Source: an uncultured Alphaproteobacteria bacterium
Lineage (GTDB): Bacteria; Pseudomonadota; Alphaproteobacteria; RF32; CAG-239
DNA length: 58,374 nt
Direction of reading: 5' to 3'
Assembly (NCBI GenBank): GCA_949282205.1
Contig: CASDOS010000025.1
Span: forward strand, 1-58,374
Position numbers and translations under genes: made by a program
Shown: in pieces, positions 55,231 through 58,374 of the stretch
Layout of the letters: every line of letters begins with the position of its first letter
How positions within the stretch are numbered: the stretch's first letter is position 1
The notes under the pieces: generated by a model
What the model saw: the letters and a program-made list of their open reading frames with translations, nothing else
What the model was told of the DNA's origin: nothing
Databases searched by the model: none

Positions 55231-57345
55231 ATGGTCAATTGGAATGTGTGCCGCAAAGAAATGGAATGGGGCGGACGCAAGTTAATATTAGAAACAGGCA
55301 AAGTAGCAAAACAAGCAACCGGAGCCGTATGGGCAAGTTATGGAGATACAGTCGTTGTTGCAACGGTTGTTGCTGCCAAAGAAGTCAAAGCAGATCAAGA
55401 TTTTTTCCCTTTAACTGTTAACTATCAGGAAAAATATTATGCCACCGGCAAAATCCCCGGCGGATTTATGAAACGCGAAGGAAAACCTTCGGAACACGAA
55501 GTTTTGGTATCACGCTTAATTGATAGACCAATTCGTCCGTTATTTCCTGATGCATTTAAGAATGAAGTACAAATCGTCTGCACCACAATCGCACACGATA
55601 AAAAAACAGATTCAGACATATTAGCAATGGTTGCCGCGTCCGCAGCATTAGCAATTTCCGGCATTCCGTTTTTAGGTCCGATTGGTGCGGCAAAAGTTGG
55701 CTACATCAACGGCGAATATGTTTTGAACCCAACAGTTGAAGAATTGAAAAAATCCGATTTGGAATTAACCGTTGCCGGAACAGAAGAAGGCGTTTTGATG
55801 GTTGAATCCGAAGCCAACGAGCTTTCGGAAGAAACAATGTTAAATGCAGTTATGTTTGGCTTTGATAACTTCCAACCAGTTATCAAATTAATCAACGAAT
55901 TAAAAACAGAAGCCGGCAAAGAAGCATGGGAAGCTCCGGTATTTCCACCAGAGTTTGACGCATTATATGAAAGAATTGAAAAAGACTTCCGTAGCAAATA
56001 TGAAGAAGCCTTCAATGAAGTTGATAAACAAAAGCGTGCAACTCGCTTAGGTGAATTGAGCGCAGAAATAAATGCAACAATTGACCCGGAAAATGAACTT
56101 GAAATTCGTTATTCATTAGATGCCATTGAAAAGTTGATGCACTCTGTGATGAGAGAAAAAGTATTAACTACCGGCAAGAGAATTGATGGTCGCGATACCA
56201 AAACCGTTCGCCCGATTACCTGCGAAGTTAATGTATTACCGACGACTCATGGTTCTGCAATATTCACGCGTGGAGAAACTCAAGCCTTGGTTGTAACCAC
56301 GTTAGGTACAGCAGAAGATGCGCAAATCATAGACGGTTTAATGGATGAAGAACGTCAAGATTTCATGTTAAACTACAATTTCCCTCCATTTTCAGTTGGT
56401 GAATGTGGTAGATTAGGTTCACCGGGAAGACGCGAAATCGGACACGGGAAATTGGCATGGCGTGCAATTCACCCAATGATGCCCAAAGATAAGAGTGAAT
56501 TTCCATATACGGTGAGAGTAGTATCAGATATCATGGAATCAAATGGCTCATCTTCTATGGCAACCGTATGCGGCTCTGTATTGTCGTTAATGGACGCCGG
56601 GGTTCCATTGAAAAAGCCGGTAGCAGGTATTGCTATGGGCTTAATCAAAGAAGATGACGGCAGAGTAGCAATCTTGACCGATATCTTAGGAGATGAAGAC
56701 CATCTTGGCGATATGGACTTCAAAGTAGCAGGTACTAAAGAAGGCGTAACAGCTTTGCAAATGGATATTAAAATTACATCCATCACCAAAGAAATTATGA
56801 AAAACGCCTTAGCGCAAGCTCATGAAGGACGGATTCACATCTTAGGTGAAATGGCCAAAGCATTACCGGCACCGAGAGAAGAAATTTCTCCGCGAGCACC
56901 ACGCATCATTTCTATTAAGATTCCAGTAGACAAGATTCGTGAAGTTATCGGAACGGGCGGTAAAGTCATCCGTGACATCATCGAAAAAACCAATACCAAA
57001 ATTGATATTGATGATGACGGAACGGTAAATGTCGCCGCCGTAGATAAGCAAGATGCGGATGCGGCTATTGACATCATCAACGGAATTGTTGCCATACCGG
57101 AAGAAGGCAAGAACTACCATGGTGTCATTACCAAAATTATGGACTTTGGAGCATTTGTACGTTTCTTAGGTACGACTGAAGGTTTGGTACACATTTCCGA
57201 AGTAAAGAATGAACGCATTGCCTCTGTCAGCGACTTCTACAAAGAAGGCGATAAGATTTGGGTAAAATGCTTAGGTACAGATAACCGGGGCAAGATTAAG
57301 CTCTCTGCAAAGCGAGTAAATCAAGAAACCGGTGAAGACGCTTAA
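55231..57345 (+). CDS. pnp: Polynucleotide phosphorylase
   Basis: 704 residues. Two RNase PH-like domains (about 10-210 and 310-540, the latter with [14 protein letters not shown] and [18 protein letters not shown]), then a KH domain ([14 protein letters not shown], about 555-615) and an S1 domain (about 620-690, [18 protein letters not shown]). It degrades RNA 3' to 5' with phosphate and is a degradosome component. Full length. AAGGAAAGG lies upstream of the ATG. Confidence 0.98.
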   Translation: MVNWNVCRKEMEWGGRKLILETGKVAKQATGAVWASYGDTVVVATVVAAKEVKADQDFFPLTVNYQEKYYATGKIPGGFMKREGKPSEHEVLVSRLIDRPIRPLFPDAFKNEVQIVCTTIAHDKKTDSDILAMVAASAALAISGIPFLGPIGAAKVGYINGEYVLNPTVEELKKSDLELTVAGTEEGVLMVESEANELSEETMLNAVMFGFDNFQPVIKLINELKTEAGKEAWEAPVFPPEFDALYERIEKDFRSKYEEAFNEVDKQKRATRLGELSAEINATIDPENELEIRYSLDAIEKLMHSVMREKVLTTGKRIDGRDTKTVRPITCEVNVLPTTHGSAIFTRGETQALVVTTLGTAEDAQIIDGLMDEERQDFMLNYNFPPFSVGECGRLGSPGRREIGHGKLAWRAIHPMMPKDKSEFPYTVRVVSDIMESNGSSSMATVCGSVLSLMDAGVPLKKPVAGIAMGLIKEDDGRVAILTDILGDEDHLGDMDFKVAGTKEGVTALQMDIKITSITKEIMKNALAQAHEGRIHILGEMAKALPAPREEISPRAPRIISIKIPVDKIREVIGTGGKVIRDIIEKTNTKIDIDDDGTVNVAAVDKQDADAAIDIINGIVAIPEEGKNYHGVITKIMDFGAFVRFLGTTEGLVHISEVKNERIASVSDFYKEGDKIWVKCLGTDNRGKIKLSAKRVNQETGEDA

Positions 57346-57366
57346 TAAAAAACAGCGTTCAAAAGT

Positions 57367-57397
57367 AAGGCATCTGTTGCACAGGTGCCTTTTTTAT
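57367..57397 (+). terminator. Terminator after pnp
   Basis: AAGGCATCTG pairs with CAGGTGCCTT (loop TTGCA, one G-T pair), followed by a T-rich tail, 22 bases beyond the pnp stop. Confidence 0.85.
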
Positions 57398-57494
57398 TTT
57401 AGCAAAAACCACTTGCAAAAATTTGGATATAAAGTAAAATGCGGCCAATAAAAAATAATTGTCATATCATTATAAACCTTTAAAAAGTATTTTT

Positions 57495-58199
57495 ATGGAA
57501 ACACAACAAAAAACAATCGGATTAATTGGTGGTATGAGTTGGGAAAGTACCGTAACTTACTATCAAATCATCAATGAAACAATCAAACAAGAACTTGGTG
57601 GTTTACATTCTGCCAAAACACTGCTGTATAGTGTTGATTTTGATGAAATAGAACACTACCAAACAATAGGCGATTGGCAAAAGAGTGCGGAGATTTTAGC
57701 AAAAATTGCCCTAACATTAGAAAAAGCCGGAGCTGATTTTATAGTCATCTGCACCAATACCATGCACAAAGTAGTTCCTTTCATTAAACAGCAAATCAGA
57801 ATACCATTGCTCCATATTGCGGAAGCAACCGCAGAGGCTATAAAAAAGCAAAATATTCATAAAGTCGGTTTGTTGGGAACACGATACACGATGACTCAAG
57901 ATTTTTACAAAGACGTACTTATTGAGCAAGGAATTGAAGTTGCAATACCAAGTCCGGTTGACATTTTCTTCATTAATAACATCATCTATGAAGAACTATG
58001 TCGTGGAATAATCTCTCCAAGTTCCAAAGAAACGTATTTAAGAATTATAACCCAACTCCAAAAATCAGGTGTTGAGGCCATAATTCTCGGTTGCACGGAA
58101 ATAGGTTTGCTTATTAAGCAAGAAGATGTATCACTTCCTATTTTTGATACCACTCTAATCCATGCCCGCAAAGCCGCCATGCAATCTATCGGCAAATAG
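57495..58199 (+). CDS. Aspartate/glutamate racemase family protein
   Basis: 234 residues. Both catalytic cysteines are present: C86 in VICTNTMHK and C200 in ILGCTEIG, and the start IGLIGGMSWESTVTYYQ is typical of the YgeA-like branch. It interconverts L- and D-forms of an acidic or related amino acid without cofactor. The ATG at 57495 is used; the longer TTG reading adds an unlikely N-terminus. It is a single gene after the pnp terminator and is the last gene before the right IS copy, 43 bases away. Confidence 0.9.
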   Translation: METQQKTIGLIGGMSWESTVTYYQIINETIKQELGGLHSAKTLLYSVDFDEIEHYQTIGDWQKSAEILAKIALTLEKAGADFIVICTNTMHKVVPFIKQQIRIPLLHIAEATAEAIKKQNIHKVGLLGTRYTMTQDFYKDVLIEQGIEVAIPSPVDIFFINNIIYEELCRGIISPSSKETYLRIITQLQKSGVEAIILGCTEIGLLIKQEDVSLPIFDTTLIHARKAAMQSIGK

Positions 58200-58241
58200 A
58201 CAGTAATTTTCCGAATCAAAAAAAACACCCTCTCTCCATAA

Positions 58242-58374
58242 TGATCTGTACCCCAGAAAGTGGAGGAAAAAAGGAAATCCCCTTTGAAAAAAATATTCAA
58301 AGGGGAATTTTTTTGTTAAACTCACACAAAAGGAGATAAGAATGAGCAAAATAAGATTTAGTAAAGAAGAACAA
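58242..58374 (+). mobile_element. Left end of the same IS3-like element, right contig edge
   Basis: Begins TGATCTGTACCCCAGAAAG at 58242, then hairpin (about 58278-58306) and the transposase start. Exact reverse complement of bases 5-137. The contig ends inside the element, as on the left. Confidence 0.7.
58342..58374 (+). CDS. Start of IS transposase OrfA-like protein (partial)
   Basis: ATG at 58342, preceded by AAGGAGA, reads MSKIRFSKEEQ and runs off the contig. Same frame as at 1-37. Only eleven residues are visible. Confidence 0.5.
   Translation, partial: MSKIRFSKEEQ

Overview
The window is an AT-rich bacterial contig. Its content points to an alphaproteobacterium: a CckA-type hybrid histidine kinase, an HdaA-type DnaA regulator, a MipZ-like ATPase, groES-groEL, an S10-spc ribosomal cluster and truB-rpsO-pnp. 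My impression is an uncultured, possibly gut-associated lineage, but that is inference from gene style and not a computed placement.

Layout. (1) 1-137 and 58242-58374 are a perfect 133-base inverted repeat (5-137 against 58242-58374). Each copy is the left end of the same IS3-like insertion sequence, with its transposase reading frame running off the contig, so the contig is bounded by two outward-facing IS copies. (2) 173-9114, minus strand: envelope genes (a secreted MORN/YwqK-repeat protein, a small membrane protein, a large autotransporter), then groEL/groES and an anchored glycosyltransferase. (3) 9139-21787: five ABC exporter half-transporters. Three overlap in a plus-strand operon, the second and third being recent tandem duplicates, and two longer ones lie on the minus strand. 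Two orphan proteins and an HD-domain protein are interspersed. (4) 21882-27266: small accessory genes (GNAT, subtilase-like protein with a degenerate active site, bPH-domain protein, formylglutamate-amidohydrolase-like protein, MFS-like carrier, uridine-kinase-like P-loop kinase). (5) 27446-36919, minus strand: a 21-gene S10-spc operon from rpsJ to rplO. It has a leader hairpin before rpsJ and an apparent three-way-junction RNA between rpmD and rplO. The usual tuf upstream and secY downstream are missing.

(6) 37808-47045: a 9.2-kb integrative element in the tRNA-His(GTG) gene. The tyrosine integrase lies at one end, next to a displaced 3' fragment of the original tRNA. The other end is an intact tRNA whose 3' half was supplied by the element. 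Inside are a primase-polymerase/helicase-like replication protein, a PD-(D/E)XK nuclease operon with a repeat protein and a lipoprotein, a divergent XRE regulator facing a palindromic operator, and a two-gene cassette (SocA-like/DUF488 fusion plus an unknown partner) flanked by 54-base direct repeats. This cassette is my best candidate for an undescribed, possibly defensive, system.

(7) 47092-58199, plus strand after the tRNA: D,D-carboxypeptidase, MipZ-like ATPase, phosphoglucomutase, then a tightly packed cckA-hdaA-truB-rpsO-pnp run that places cell-cycle signalling and replication control beside RNA metabolism genes, and an Asp/Glu racemase next to the right-hand IS copy.

Starts were adjusted where a Shine-Dalgarno motif favours an internal ATG. 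All family names come from reading motifs in the sequence. No database search was run.
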